A DNA stretch of 34,453 nucleotides from an uncultured Porphyromonadaceae bacterium (lineage in GTDB: Bacteria; Bacteroidota; Bacteroidia; Bacteroidales; Muribaculaceae): positions 1 through 34,453 of the forward strand of contig CAMWID010000038.1 of assembly GCA_947174235.1 (NCBI GenBank). Direction: 5' to 3'. The notes under the pieces are model-generated. The model was not told where the DNA came from, did no database searches, and saw nothing but the letters and a program-made list of their open reading frames with translations. Of this stretch, positions 24,107 to 33,048 are shown piece after piece. Numbering within the stretch: the stretch's first letter is position 1; every line of letters starts with the position of its first letter. Position numbers and translations under genes: made by a program.

Positions 24107-24150
24107 ATATCAGGACTATATGACAAGTCCGCACCGAGTCCAACACCCTA

Positions 24151-24310
24151 AGAGCGCGTTCCTTAAAATTTCGGGGTCGTAGGGGTCGCATCCTTGGAGT
24201 GGATTTTGTCACTTGCTGAAAGGAGCATACCGAGGTATGTGACTGAAAGCAAGGGGCAAAATACGCCCAAGGATGCGAGACGGAGGTAACTTTATATTAC
24301 TAAAGGATAA
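24151..24310. repeat. Stem-loop element, left copy
   Basis: A 35-bp conserved end (24151-24185) is followed by a long stem-loop: CGCATCCTTGG (24187-24197) pairs perfectly with CCAAGGATGCG (24267-24277), inner pairs ATTTTG/CAAAAT and CTTGC/GCAAG continue the stem, and CATAC/GTATG (226-239 of 24,000) closes the tip with a CGAG loop. GGTAACTTT-ATA follows on the inner side. An inverted relative lies at 24761-24913. Confidence 0.7.
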
Positions 24311-24379
24311 TGTTTTATGTTAAAATACCGTTTATGATTATAGCGATGATTATTATTTATTTACAAATTATACTGCCGC

Positions 24380-24661
24380 TTGATAAAAAGATATAATAAT
24401 TCTTTCATACACATTCCCAAGATTCACCGGAGAGAACGAAACACCTTGATCAGATTCTTTCCGGATTTGATGAAATGCAAAAGAACGCATGACCCCATCC
24501 GTATTCTTGAGGCGATATTCTACCTTTTGCGAAGTGGTTGCCAATGGCGGCTTCTGCCCGTATGTTATCCGCACTGGAAATCTGTCTATAACAAATGGAG
24601 ATACTGGAATTCCAAAGGCGTAGTTACTGCGGAAGTATACAGGTTGTTGCGATTCATTTAA
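24380..24661 (+). pseudogene. Truncated IS5-type transposase
   Basis: A 93-codon frame (TTG start) resembling the N-terminal DUF4096 domain of IS5-family transposases: I-P-K-I-H-R-R-E-R, then H-D-P-I-R-I-L-E-A-I-F-Y-L-L-R-S-G-C-Q-W-R-L-L-P and Y-N-K-W-R-Y-W. A full transposase needs a DDE catalytic domain, which does not follow; the frame ends at 24661 and the next 100 bp hold nothing recognisable. It is therefore a dead fragment, lying between two inverted stem-loop elements. Confidence 0.75.
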
Positions 24662-24760
24662 TATTTCTGATGGTCATCTGAAGTGCTGTCTCTTCCGGCA
24701 GCACCGGATTGTCGCGTCTATGCAGCAATATTGTCGCCATTGATTTCTACATCAGGAATC

Positions 24761-24913
24761 CTACGGGTATAAAAGTTACCCTTGTCCGGCGCTTTTGGGC
24801 ATATTTTGAAAGATTTCATCGGTTGCGATGCCCGCATCGCGCCCTCTTCAACTTTCAAAATCTGCACCAAAATCGCCGCCCCTACGGCCTCGAAATTTTA
24901 AGGAACGAGCTCT
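24761..24913. repeat. Stem-loop element, right copy (inverted)
   Basis: The outer end (24879-24913) is the inverted partner of 24151-24185, 32 of 35 bases identical. The stem GGCG-TTTTGG/CCAAAA-CGCC (24788-24798 with 24867-24877, one mismatch) and GCATATTTTGAAAG (24799-24812) with CTTTCAAAATCTGC (24852-24865) have sequences different from the left copy but the same layout. The tip is GCGATG/CATCGC with a CCCG loop. GGTAACTTTTATA (reverse strand) matches the inner side of the left copy. Confidence 0.7.
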
Positions 24914-24962
24914 ATACTCCCCAATATTCCAGGCAATGTAGATAACTTTTTTCATCACGGTC

Positions 24963-24993
24963 TTGCATATATCAACCATTACTATTAATTTTG
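24963..24993 (+). promoter_or_regulatory. Promoter of the structured RNA candidate
   Basis: TTG (24963-24965), 20 bp, TAATTTTG (24986-24993): a full match to the Bacteroidetes consensus. Transcription is expected near 24,998-25,001. Confidence 0.75.
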
Positions 24994-24997
24994 CGTT

Positions 24998-25270
24998 GTA
25001 AAGATATAACGGAACACGAGAGTTCCGGTTCCCATAACCACATCAAAGTAATATTTGGGAAACTCATCAAACTATTATGAAATACCGAGACCAGCTGCCG
25101 ATGTCAATGGCGGGCCCCCCGTCCTTCGGACGGTGCTCTCTGGAGCGCAGGCGGATTACAAAGATACGGTGGCACTCAAATCCTGTCATTCGGAGTTTCA
25201 TCACAAATCCTTTGATGTGGCTTCACAGAAGCCGATGATCTGGCAATAGCCTGTTCATCGGCTTTCTTTC
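24998..25270 (+). ncRNA. Structured small RNA candidate (~270 nt), possibly 6S or Bacteroidales-1-like
   Basis: The unit is bounded by a canonical promoter and a strong terminator and holds no convincing ORF. A long-range rod is visible: CCACATCAAAG (25038-25048) pairs with CTTTGATGTGG (25210-25220), ATTTG (25053-25057) with CAAAT (25204-25208), and GAAACTC (25059-25065) with GAGTTTC (25193-25199). Local hairpins are CGGAAC/GTTCCG (25010-25027), CCGTCC/GGACGG and GCTC/GAGC. A rod with a large inner bubble is what 6S RNA looks like, and the Bacteroidales-1 RNA motif is known from this order, often near rplT; rplT is about 1.2 kb away here. The family assignment is a guess; the RNA itself is well supported. 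Confidence 0.6.
25229..25270 (+). terminator. Terminator of the structured RNA
   Basis: AAGCCGATGA (25229-25238) pairs perfectly with TCATCGGCTT (25255-25264), 10 bp, with a 16-nt loop (itself able to pair GGC/GCC) and a TCTTTC tail. Confidence 0.8.
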
Positions 25271-25483
25271 AATATTGATGTCACCACCCTATCTCTCTAT
25301 TTTTGTGATGCGGCTCACATCCGGCAGTCTTTATGTTCGTAAAGTCTGCTCGAAATACAACCCAACCGGAAGCCGAGACATGACAGAGACACTAATAAGG
25401 ATAATGACACCTTTGCGGGGACGCATCAGAACGGTGCCACTGTTTCTGACCAATTGAATTTCTAAATAAAAAATATTTAAGAC

Positions 25484-26236
25484 ATGAAATCTGTAAAAGA
25501 CTCCCTTCTTCTGCGCACGAGCGTGCGCAGATATGAACGCGAGGCAATTCCGGAAGAAACCATGCAGTTTATTTTCGATGCCATACGCAATACTCCCACA
25601 AGCTATAACGGACAGCAATTCTCCGTTATCGATATTGACGACCAGGCTCTGAAAGAGGAATTGTATGCCCTCACAAACCAGAAACAGCTCAAAACATGCA
25701 ACCGCCTGCTGATTTTCTGCTCTGACTATAACAAAATCACACGCCTGGCAGAAAAGAAAGGTTTTGATGTCCCCGCATTCACAAACACCATGGACGGAAC
25801 CATCATCGGCATAATCGACGCATCTATGGCTATGATGAGCGCTGTGGTGGCTGCACAGGCTGCCGGACTCGGCAGCAACTGTGTGGGATATCTCAGAACT
25901 GTTGATCCTGCAAAAGTGGCGGAACTGCTCCACCTGCCTAAAGGGGTATTCGTGGTATGCGGACTCGCCCTTGGTGTTCCTCGCGAGCAGCCCGATCTGA
26001 AACCGAAGCAGAAAGACGAGACTGTGTTTTTCAAAAATCGTTATTGCGCAGATGAAGCCAGATTGGTGGATGACCTTGAGATCTACGACGATGTCGTGAA
26101 GCATTACAACGCAACAAGGGCTGGTGGCACTTCCGACAACGACTGGTGCGACCATATACTTGACTATTACCGCCATGCCATGAACTACAAGATTCTTGAT
26201 TATCTGAAAGCCCAAGGCTACGACATCACTCACTGA
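25484..26236 (+). CDS. Nitroreductase-family NAD(P)H:FMN oxidoreductase
   Basis: This 250-residue flavoprotein-type enzyme begins with the nitroreductase FMN-binding pattern R-T-S-V-R-R-Y, then P-T-S-Y-N-G-Q-Q-F, and later A-A-x-x-L-G-S-N-C-V-G-Y and G-V-F-V-V-C-G-L-A-L-G-V-P of the NfsA-like branch. Such proteins reduce nitro compounds, quinones or flavin; the physiological substrate is unknown. It is a single gene, with a short hairpin (26273-26307) and a terminator at 26324-26356 downstream. No clear promoter was seen directly upstream. Confidence 0.85.
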   Translation: MKSVKDSLLLRTSVRRYEREAIPEETMQFIFDAIRNTPTSYNGQQFSVIDIDDQALKEELYALTNQKQLKTCNRLLIFCSDYNKITRLAEKKGFDVPAFTNTMDGTIIGIIDASMAMMSAVVAAQAAGLGSNCVGYLRTVDPAKVAELLHLPKGVFVVCGLALGVPREQPDLKPKQKDETVFFKNRYCADEARLVDDLEIYDDVVKHYNATRAGGTSDNDWCDHILDYYRHAMNYKILDYLKAQGYDITH

Positions 26237-26269
26237 TCCTGTCACATTGACCATCTGACGAAAAACCAA

Positions 26270-26310
26270 AATGAGGAGGAGATTTCATCAGATAACCACT
26301 CTCCTCCATT
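26270..26310 (+). other. Hairpin downstream of the nitroreductase gene
   Basis: GGAGGAGA pairs with TCTCCTCC, extended by AATG/ATT with one bulged A, around a loop of about 17 nt. It lies in the 3' UTR ahead of the terminator; it might protect the mRNA end. Confidence 0.45.
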
Positions 26311-26323
26311 GCCCAATATTGAG

Positions 26324-26356
26324 AGCCGGCTCGATTTCGCATCAAGCCGGCTTTTT
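26324..26356 (+). terminator. Terminator of the nitroreductase transcript
   Basis: AGCCGGCT (26324-26331) pairs with AGCCGGCT (26345-26352), extended by GAT/ATC inside, followed by T5. Confidence 0.8.
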
Positions 26357-26393
26357 TCGGACGGATACGATTATGCCCATGTCGGGCGAACAC

Positions 26394-26428
26394 AAAAAAA
26401 GGAACCGAGATTCATCGGTTCCCTTTTT
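26394..26428 (-). terminator. Terminator of the thrS-infC-rpmI-rplT operon
   Basis: GGAACCGA (26401-26408) pairs with TCGGTTCC (26415-26422); A7 on the left becomes a T7 tail on the - strand, 23 nt after the rplT stop. The T-run on the + side means it can work in both directions. Confidence 0.85.
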
Positions 26429-26450
26429 ACTGTAGTTTCTTGTGAAAAAC

Positions 26451-26795
26451 TTATTTCACCTTGTCTACGATTGCCTTGAAAGCCTCCGGGTTATTCATTG
26501 CGAGGTCGGCGAGCACCTTGCGGTTGATCTCGATACCAGCCTTGTGGATAAGACCCATAAGCTTGCTATAAGAAAGATCCTCCATGCGGGCAGCAGCATT
26601 GATACGCTGGATCCAAAGAGCGCGGAAATTGCGCTTTTTCTGCTTACGGTCGCGATAAGCATATGTAAGACCCTTTTCCCAAGTATTCTTGGCTACGGTC
26701 CACACATTGCGACGGCTTCCATAATAACCGCGGGTGAGTTTCAGTATTTTCTTTCTTTTTGCCCTTGAGGCAACATGATTGACTGATCTTGGCAT
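26451..26795 (-). CDS. rplT: 50S ribosomal protein L20
   Basis: This 114-residue protein is L20, which binds 23S rRNA and is needed early in large-subunit assembly. The start [26 protein letters not shown] and the later [20 protein letters not shown] are clear family hallmarks. It is the last gene of the translation operon. The gap to rpmI is 139 nt, somewhat long; a leader for autoregulation by L20 could lie there but no known L20 leader was recognised. Confidence 0.97.
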   Translation of the reverse strand: MPRSVNHVASRAKRKKILKLTRGYYGSRRNVWTVAKNTWEKGLTYAYRDRKQKKRNFRALWIQRINAAARMEDLSYSKLMGLIHKAGIEINRKVLADLAMNNPEAFKAIVDKVK

Positions 26796-26934
26796 TTTTT
26801 GTTCAGTTTTTGAATGTCAGCGGCAATAATAGTTTGCTCTTGCGGAGCTGCACATTCGGTTAATAAAATGAATGATAAAAATGATTTGAAGAATCCGGAC
26901 TACAGCCATGATTCCGATTGGAAACTTCCGAATA

Positions 26935-27132
26935 TCAACGAAGGTTGAGAAGCTCCTTGATCTGACGTGCGTTTGCTCCGTCAACGAGAGCTGTGTGATC
27001 GAGGTTTCTCTTACGCTTCTTTGACTTCTTTGTCAGAATGTGGCTGTGGTAAGCGTGTTTTCTTTTAATCTTCCCTGTGCCGGTGAGCGCGAAACGCTTC
27101 TTAGACGCGGCATTGGTCTTTACCTTTGGCAT
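26935..27132 (-). CDS. rpmI: 50S ribosomal protein L35
   Basis: This 65-residue basic protein matches L35: [14 protein letters not shown], then [25 protein letters not shown]. The start at 27132 was chosen because the family begins with M-P-K; an upstream in-frame ATG at 27162 would add ten unrelated residues. It sits 64 nt after infC. Confidence 0.97.
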   Translation of the reverse strand: MPKVKTNAASKKRFALTGTGKIKRKHAYHSHILTKKSKKRKRNLDHTALVDGANARQIKELLNLR

Positions 27133-27196
27133 TTTGTAAAAATTTAGTTGTTTAAAATTCACCTCGGCACGGTGTGCCTACGGTCTCTTTCAATTT

Positions 27197-27931
27197 TTAT
27201 TTCGTTTCCTCGGAGGCAGACTCCTCTTTGGAAGTATTTTCAGAATCGCCGGCATCCACACTTCGGGCAGGCTTTTCCTTACCCTCTTTCTTGGGAGCTG
27301 CCTTCAGCGGCGAGATCATGATGATCATTCGCTTCCCTTCCAGCACCGGCATCATCTCTACTTTACCATATTCCTCAAGATCGTTTGCGAAACGGAGAAG
27401 CAAAACCTCCCCCTGTTCCTTGAAAAGGATAGATCTTCCGCGGAAGAATACATAAGCCTTTACCTTCGATCCTTCTTTCAGGAAGGATATGGCATGCTTG
27501 AGTTTGAAATTATAATCGTGGTCATCAGTCTGAGGTCCGAAACGGATCTCCTTCACAACCACCTTCGCAGCTTTCTGCTTCTGCTCTTTCTGGCGTTTCT
27601 TCTGCTGATAGAGGAACTTCTGATAATCCAGAATACGGCATACAGGCGGCTCCGCGTTGGGCGAGATCTCAATCAGGTCAAGCTCCATCTTCTCTGCAAG
27701 GCGCAATGCCTTGTCGATCGGATAAATGCCCTGCTCGACATTATCTCCCACCAGGCGCACTTCTCGTGCCCGGATGTACTCATTGATGACATAAGGGTCC
27801 TTGCTGTTTCGCTCGGCTCCGCCACGACGCGGCTTCTGTCCGGCGGGAGCTCCGCCTGCAGGACGCGGAGGGCGTGGAGCTCCTCCCGCAGCAGGCCGGC
27901 GAGGACCTGAAAATTGTGGTTTTTTCTCCAT
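27197..27931 (-). CDS. infC: Translation initiation factor IF-3
   Basis: IF-3 binds the 30S subunit and checks the start codon and initiator tRNA. The core (about 45-215) contains [37 protein letters not shown] and the C-domain [15 protein letters not shown]. At 244 residues it is longer than the usual ~180: a Pro/Arg/Gly-rich N-terminal tail (about 1-44) and a Lys/Glu/Ser-rich C-terminal tail (about 216-244) are added. The start is an ATG, unlike the AUU autoregulated start of E. coli infC. Confidence 0.95.
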   Translation of the reverse strand: MEKKPQFSGPRRPAAGGAPRPPRPAGGAPAGQKPRRGGAERNSKDPYVINEYIRAREVRLVGDNVEQGIYPIDKALRLAEKMELDLIEISPNAEPPVCRILDYQKFLYQQKKRQKEQKQKAAKVVVKEIRFGPQTDDHDYNFKLKHAISFLKEGSKVKAYVFFRGRSILFKEQGEVLLLRFANDLEEYGKVEMMPVLEGKRMIIMISPLKAAPKKEGKEKPARSVDAGDSENTSKEESASEETK

Positions 27932-27973
27932 TCAGTTGTTGCTTTTCTGTTAGAGCAGCTTTGATTTTTTATT

Positions 27974-29908
27974 TTAATTAATCATTGATGCGATCTCTGC
28001 ATTCAATTCGGCTGCAAAGTTAACGATTTTCATCGTACCTTTATCACCTTCGCCCTGTTTTCTTACAGAAACTTCATCATTTTGTGCCTCTTTTTCTCCA
28101 ACAACAAGAAGATACGGCACTTTTTTCAACTCGTTGTCGCGAATTTTCTTTCCTATTTTCTCGTTGCGGTCATCGACAAACGCCCTCACTCCGTTCTCTT
28201 CGAGCACTTCCGTCACCTTACGCGCATAGTCGTTGAACTTCTCGCTGATGGGCAACACGACAGCCTGCTCCGGAATGAGCCACAAAGGAAGCTTTCCGGC
28301 GGTATGCTCGAGAAGGACAGCCACAAAACGCTCCATAGATCCGAAAGGAGCCCTGTGGATCATTACAGGACGATGCTTCTGATTGTCGCTACCGGTATAT
28401 TCAAGACCGAACCTTTCAGGAAGGTTATAATCCACCTGGATTGTTCCGAGCTGCCAACGGCGACCTATGGCGTCTTTTACCATGAAATCAAGTTTCGGGC
28501 CATAAAAAGCAGCCTCCCCTTCAACCTGCTTCGCCTTCAGACCTTTTTCTTCACAAGCCTCGATAATGGCGTTTTCTGCAAGATGCCAATTCTCATCGGA
28601 GCCAATATATTTTTCCTTGTTCTTGGGATCACGAAGTGAGATCTGAGCCTCAAAATTCTTAAAGTCGAGAGCCTTGAAAATGTACAGGATGATATCCATC
28701 ACTTTAAGGAACTCTCCCTTGATCTGATCTGCGGCACAGAATATATGCGCGTCATCCTGAGTAAAGCCTCGCACCCTTGTCAATCCATGAAGCTCTCCGC
28801 TCTGTTCATAACGATAGACCGTGCCAAATTCGGCAAGACGCATCGGGAGGTCACGATAGCTGCGCGGACCCGACTTGTATATCTCGCAATGGTGAGGACA
28901 GTTCATCGGCTTGAGCATGTATTCCTCACCCTCTTCAGGGGTATGAATGGGCTGGAAAGAGTCCTTGCCATATTTTGCCCAGTGTCCGGATGTCACATAC
29001 AATGCCTTGTTGCCTATATGCGGAGTTATTACCTGAAGATAGCCATATTTCTTCTGGATCTTGCGAAGGAATTGCTCAAGACGGTCGCGCAGAGCCGCCC
29101 CTTTAGGCAACCAGAGGGGTAGCCCCTGTCCTACTGTAGAAGAGAATGTGAAAAGCTCCATCTCTTTGCCAAGCTTACGGTGGTCGCGTTTCTTGGCTTC
29201 CTCAAGAAGGGCAAGATACTCGTCAAGCATTTTTTTCTTGGGGAAGGTGATGCCATAGACACGGACAAGCTGGTTGCGTTTCTCGTCACCTCTCCAATAT
29301 GCACCGGCAAGCGACAATATTTTCGCCGCCTTGATCGGAGCCGTGTTGGGAATATGCGGACCGCGGCAAAGATCGGTAAATCCACCCTGGGTATATGTGG
29401 TGATGTGCCCGTCTTCAAGCTCACTTATCAGCTCGCATTTATAAGTCTCGCCTCTTTCTCCGAACATTTTCAGGGCATCGGCTTTTGAAATGTCGGCCCT
29501 TACGATATCCTCCTTACGAGAGACAAGCTCCATCATCTTGTCTTCGATCTTTTTGAAATCTTCAGACGTGATCTTGTGCTCACCCGGATCGATATCGTAA
29601 TAGAATCCGTTTTCAATTGCAGGTCCTATACCGAATTTCACGCCGGGATACAACTCCTGAAGAGCCTCGGCGAGAAGGTGGGCGGATGAATGCCAGAACG
29701 CATGTTTTCCTTCTTCAGAATCCCACTTGAAAAGCTCGATTCGCGCATCCTCGGATATCGGACGGGAAATATCCCATTCCTGCCCGTTGACTTTGGAGGC
29801 GAGGACATCGGCAGCAAAGCGCGGGCTGATGCTTTCTGCGATACGGAGAGGAGTCACGCCTGACTCATATTCTCTCACGCCGCCGTCCGGGAAAGTGATT
29901 TTGATCAT
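27974..29908 (-). CDS. thrS: Threonyl-tRNA synthetase
   Basis: This 644-residue enzyme charges tRNA(Thr). In order it has the TGS domain (about 1-62), the editing domain with H73-S-S-A-H77 and a later C-R-G-P-H, the class II catalytic core (about 240-535) with motif 2 [22 protein letters not shown] and zinc ligands M-N-C-P-H-H, and a C-terminal anticodon-binding domain. It is the first gene of the operon with infC, rpmI and rplT. Its leader of about 60 nt contains a 6-bp hairpin CCGCAG/CTGCGG (about 29945-29962). Confidence 0.97.
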   Translation of the reverse strand: MIKITFPDGGVREYESGVTPLRIAESISPRFAADVLASKVNGQEWDISRPISEDARIELFKWDSEEGKHAFWHSSAHLLAEALQELYPGVKFGIGPAIENGFYYDIDPGEHKITSEDFKKIEDKMMELVSRKEDIVRADISKADALKMFGERGETYKCELISELEDGHITTYTQGGFTDLCRGPHIPNTAPIKAAKILSLAGAYWRGDEKRNQLVRVYGITFPKKKMLDEYLALLEEAKKRDHRKLGKEMELFTFSSTVGQGLPLWLPKGAALRDRLEQFLRKIQKKYGYLQVITPHIGNKALYVTSGHWAKYGKDSFQPIHTPEEGEEYMLKPMNCPHHCEIYKSGPRSYRDLPMRLAEFGTVYRYEQSGELHGLTRVRGFTQDDAHIFCAADQIKGEFLKVMDIILYIFKALDFKNFEAQISLRDPKNKEKYIGSDENWHLAENAIIEACEEKGLKAKQVEGEAAFYGPKLDFMVKDAIGRRWQLGTIQVDYNLPERFGLEYTGSDNQKHRPVMIHRAPFGSMERFVAVLLEHTAGKLPLWLIPEQAVVLPISEKFNDYARKVTEVLEENGVRAFVDDRNEKIGKKIRDNELKKVPYLLVVGEKEAQNDEVSVRKQGEGDKGTMKIVNFAAELNAEIASMIN

Positions 29909-29973
29909 ATGGATATGTCTGTTATTTCTGTTTCATGTTGACATCCCGCAGCGACACTGCGGAATAATTCGCG

Positions 29974-30003
29974 CAAAATTACTAAAAAATTCCTATATTT
30001 CAA
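29974..30003 (-). promoter_or_regulatory. Promoter of the thrS operon
   Basis: On the - strand: TTG (30003-30001), 19 bp, TAATTTTG (29981-29974). Full consensus match; transcription expected near 29,967. Confidence 0.75.
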
Positions 30004-30119
30004 TTATAACACGCAAACATTTTTTCCACACCCCTTTTTTTAAACATTTTCTAAGAAGATTAAACGTGTTTTAAATGCCATTTCTTGATTTTTATGCCCA
30101 TACCGTGCCAAAAATTTGT

Positions 30120-30127
30120 TAATTTTG
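30120..30127 (+). promoter_or_regulatory. -7 box directly before the TPR start
   Basis: TAATTTTG ends only 9 nt before the ATG at 30137. If this is the active box, the mRNA has almost no 5' leader. No good -33 TTG at 19-21 bp was found. Confidence 0.5.
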
Positions 30128-30136
30128 CGTCTGATT

Positions 30137-32203
30137 ATGAAGATTCCTGCATTTCGGACACCTCACATATTCCGACAAGCCCTGATTCTGGCGACAGGGT
30201 TCGTCTCCTTGTATGTGCCCGCCAACGCCCAGGTGAATGCAGAGCAGGTGCTCTCGATTGGTAGAAACGTACTTTCAATGGAAGACTACATGCTTTCTAT
30301 CCAATATTTCAACCAGGCAATAAAAGCAAAGCCTTACCTCGCCGACCCGTATCTGTACAGAGCCATCGCAAAACTGAGCCTCGATGATTATCAGGGAGCG
30401 GAAGCCGACTGCAACAAGGCCATAGAGCTCAACAAATTCAAGACAGAAGCCTACAAGGTAAGAGGCTTCGCACGCCAGTGTCTCGGGAAAGATGAATCTG
30501 CGATTACTGACTATGATATCGGGCTATCCCACAATCCCGTCGACAAGTATTTTCTTTTTTATAAGGCGGTAGCCCAGACTGAACTCAAGCAATTCGAAAG
30601 TGCCGACTCGACATTCGCCACCCTGCTGCGGCATTTCCCGAAATTTGAGGAGGGATTCGCCGCAAGGGGAAGACTTAACCTTGAAAGAGGGGACACCATA
30701 GGGGCGCTCAATGATCTGGAATCTGCGCTGAAGCTGTCAAAAAGCCTCATAAATCCATATCTTATGCGGGCAGCCATAGAATGGGAAAGAAAAGAATGGG
30801 ACAAAGCCGCCGAAGACATGGACGCTGCCATAAGACTGAGACCGGAAGTTGCCGATCTTTATGTCAACCGGGCGTTCATCAGGTATAATTCGGATGACTT
30901 CTTCGGTGCCATGAGCGATTATAATTATGCGCTCGAACTTGAACCGGACAACACTTCCGCTTTATTCAACCGTGCCCTTCTGCGCTATGAAGTGAAAGAT
31001 CTCTCGCGCTCGGAAGAAGACATGACCAGGGTACTTGAACTCGATCCTGCGAATTTCCACGCGTTATACAACAGGGGACTCATCCGGCTCGAGCAAGACA
31101 AAAACCGCGAAGCACTCGCTGATTTCACCGCCATCTCAAAAAAATATCCACGTTTCTATCCTGTGTATTATGCCATGGCGGAAGCCCACAGGAATCTCAA
31201 CGACATGCGCTCGGCTATGCAGCTCGCATATCATGCCGACGACCTTGTTAAAAAATATGTCAAGAATCCTGAGAAAAATCCTCTTGACCGTCCAGCCATC
31301 GCCGCCGCAGAAAGCAATGACGTAAACCGGAACACTGACAGAGAGGAATCCGAAATGGAGGTAATGGATAAATTCAACCGACTTGTCACTGTATCCGAAG
31401 CCGTGGAGACACAGCTTTCTTACAACGAGAAGATAAAAGGAAGAGTGCAGGACAGGAACGTGCAGGTAGAACCCGAACCCCTATATGCGCTCACACTCTC
31501 GGAAACGCCTGTAACCCTCAAATCGGTGTCAAATTACTTCAGGGATCTTGACGACCTCAACAGGCAGAAATATATATCAAGACAAATTTATCTTAACCCC
31601 GGGACACCCTCCGCATTTAATGAAGACGACGCCCAACGCCTTTTCAAGTATGCAGACGAACTGAAGGAACACATCGCCTCGGGGAAAGGAAGACCCATCG
31701 ATCATCTCGCCCTCGGCATAACGCTGACCATGCTGAAAAATTATCCCGAGGCGATAGCCAGTCTTGACAAGGTAGTGGAGTTCGATGATAAGTTTACCGT
31801 AGCATATATGGCACGCGCATTCGCCAAATTCGCCAACGCCAAGGCTATGGAGAAAAACCGTACTGAATCGTCAGGAAACGACGGGTTTCTTGACCGCCGC
31901 TCATATTCAAGTTCTCTTCAGGATGTAATCAATGATTACGACCGGGCACTCCAGCTTAACCCCCGTCTGGTCTTTGCCTGGTTCAATAAAGGAAACCTCT
32001 ATTATTCGGCAGGAGATTTCACATCCGCCTTGCAATGCTACTCCGAGGCAATAAAGATAGACCCGTCTTTCGGGGAGGCGTATTTCAACCGAGGACTCTC
32101 GTATCTACAGTCAGGCAACAAAACCCAAGCATTCTCAGACCTCTCCAAAGCCGGAGAACTTGGAGTATTGCCATCATACAACATACTAAAACGGATGAAA
32201 TGA
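30137..32203 (+). CDS. Large exported TPR-repeat protein
   Basis: This 688-residue protein has a signal peptide (hydrophobic stretch A-L-I-L-A-T-G-F-V-S-L-Y-V-P-A-N-A-Q, cleavage near residue 32) and more than ten tetratricopeptide repeats in two blocks (about 35-380 and 515-685), for example Y-F-N-Q-A-I-K-A-K-P-Y-L-A-D-P-Y-L-Y-R and Y-S-E-A-I-K-I-D-P-S-F-G-E-A-Y-F-N-R-G. A non-repetitive, charged middle (about 390-510) links them. Such proteins are periplasmic or outer-membrane scaffolds; the partner is unknown. The ATG at 30137 was chosen over a TTG at 30116, which lies upstream of and across the -7 box. A bidirectional terminator follows directly. Confidence 0.85.
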   Translation: MKIPAFRTPHIFRQALILATGFVSLYVPANAQVNAEQVLSIGRNVLSMEDYMLSIQYFNQAIKAKPYLADPYLYRAIAKLSLDDYQGAEADCNKAIELNKFKTEAYKVRGFARQCLGKDESAITDYDIGLSHNPVDKYFLFYKAVAQTELKQFESADSTFATLLRHFPKFEEGFAARGRLNLERGDTIGALNDLESALKLSKSLINPYLMRAAIEWERKEWDKAAEDMDAAIRLRPEVADLYVNRAFIRYNSDDFFGAMSDYNYALELEPDNTSALFNRALLRYEVKDLSRSEEDMTRVLELDPANFHALYNRGLIRLEQDKNREALADFTAISKKYPRFYPVYYAMAEAHRNLNDMRSAMQLAYHADDLVKKYVKNPEKNPLDRPAIAAAESNDVNRNTDREESEMEVMDKFNRLVTVSEAVETQLSYNEKIKGRVQDRNVQVEPEPLYALTLSETPVTLKSVSNYFRDLDDLNRQKYISRQIYLNPGTPSAFNEDDAQRLFKYADELKEHIASGKGRPIDHLALGITLTMLKNYPEAIASLDKVVEFDDKFTVAYMARAFAKFANAKAMEKNRTESSGNDGFLDRRSYSSSLQDVINDYDRALQLNPRLVFAWFNKGNLYYSAGDFTSALQCYSEAIKIDPSFGEAYFNRGLSYLQSGNKTQAFSDLSKAGELGVLPSYNILKRMK

Positions 32204-32210
32204 TAATATA

Positions 32211-32259
32211 CGACAAAAAAATTCCCGCATCTGTCGAGATGCGGGAATTTTTTTTGTCG
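32211..32259. terminator. Long bidirectional terminator
   Basis: An 18-bp perfect stem (32215-32232 with 32237-32254) with a GTCG loop, extended by CGAC/GTCG (32211-32214 with 32256-32259) across one bulged T. The A7 and T8 flanks serve both the TPR gene (+) and rplY (-). Confidence 0.9.
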
Positions 32260-32271
32260 CATATGAGTGAT

Positions 32272-32922
32272 TTATTCTCCGGCTTTCGCTGCGGCTCCAC
32301 GAGCGGCACGAGTAAGCTGAACGGCGCAGACCACTGCATTTTTTGCATTCATGAGTTCAAGACCCTCATAGTGAAGCTCACCTACAGCGAGGCTCTTGCC
32401 CAGACCAAGATTGTCAACATTTACAACGAGACGCTCAGGGATCTGGTCATATAGGGCTTTAACTTTAAGCTTGCGGAGCGAAAGGGTAAGTTTACCACCG
32501 GCTTTCACACCTTCGGCGTGACCTTCGATCTGGACAGGAACTTCCATCACAATCGGCTTCTCAGGACCAACCTCAAGGAAATCGATGTGAAGAACGGTAT
32601 CTTTCACAGGCTGGAACTGAAGGTCTTTCATCACAGCTTTTCTCTTGTCGCCGTTGATATCAAGATCGATCTCGAAAATATCGGGAGAATAGATGAGCTT
32701 GCGAACATCTTCTGCCTTTACCACGATATCTGTAGTGATGAGACCACGCTTGCCGTCTACGTCAACGATTTTCTCACCCTCTTTGAGAGTGCCGGCGTAA
32801 GGAAGATCTACGATCTTGCCACCATTAAGAACTGCGGGGATCTTACCCTCTGCACGCAAAGCCTTTACAGACTTCTTGCCGAGCTCGGTACGAGGTTCGG
32901 CGCTAAGTTGGAATTTCTTCAT
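32272..32922 (-). CDS. rplY: 50S ribosomal protein L25 / Ctc
   Basis: This 216-residue protein is the long (Ctc-type) form of L25, which binds 5S rRNA. The N-terminal L25 domain (about 1-95) has E-P-R-T-E-L-G-K-K-S-V-K-A-L-R-A-E-G-K-I-P-A-V and the mid segment M-K-D-L-Q-F-Q-P-V-K-D-T-V-L-H-I-D-F; the C-terminal beta domain (about 100-190) follows. An alanine-rich tail ends the protein. A consensus promoter lies about 130 nt upstream. It is a single-gene unit with a strong terminator. Confidence 0.95.
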   Translation of the reverse strand: MKKFQLSAEPRTELGKKSVKALRAEGKIPAVLNGGKIVDLPYAGTLKEGEKIVDVDGKRGLITTDIVVKAEDVRKLIYSPDIFEIDLDINGDKRKAVMKDLQFQPVKDTVLHIDFLEVGPEKPIVMEVPVQIEGHAEGVKAGGKLTLSLRKLKVKALYDQIPERLVVNVDNLGLGKSLAVGELHYEGLELMNAKNAVVCAVQLTRAARGAAAKAGE

Positions 32923-33048
32923 TGTTAATTTTTGTGTTACTCAAAATAAGTTTTTTTGCTCCGGCTGATTCGCCTTTGGGAGCCGCCCGCACCCTTTCGG
33001 AAGCCAGGCAACAGATTTCCCATCACACGTTTTTGCTCAAAAGCGCCG

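Noticed and set aside
24709..24945. 78-codon frame downstream of the transposase fragment
   Set aside because: It lies inside the right stem-loop element; the translation reflects the repeat, not a protein.
24998..25270. SRP RNA, tmRNA or RNase P RNA as identity of the structured RNA
   Set aside because: The GGAAGG-type SRP loop, a tmRNA tag frame with CCA end, and the RNase P core motifs are all absent.
25331..26269. 312-codon open frame on the - strand opposite the nitroreductase
   Set aside because: Shadow of a well recognised gene; composition is not protein-like for any family.
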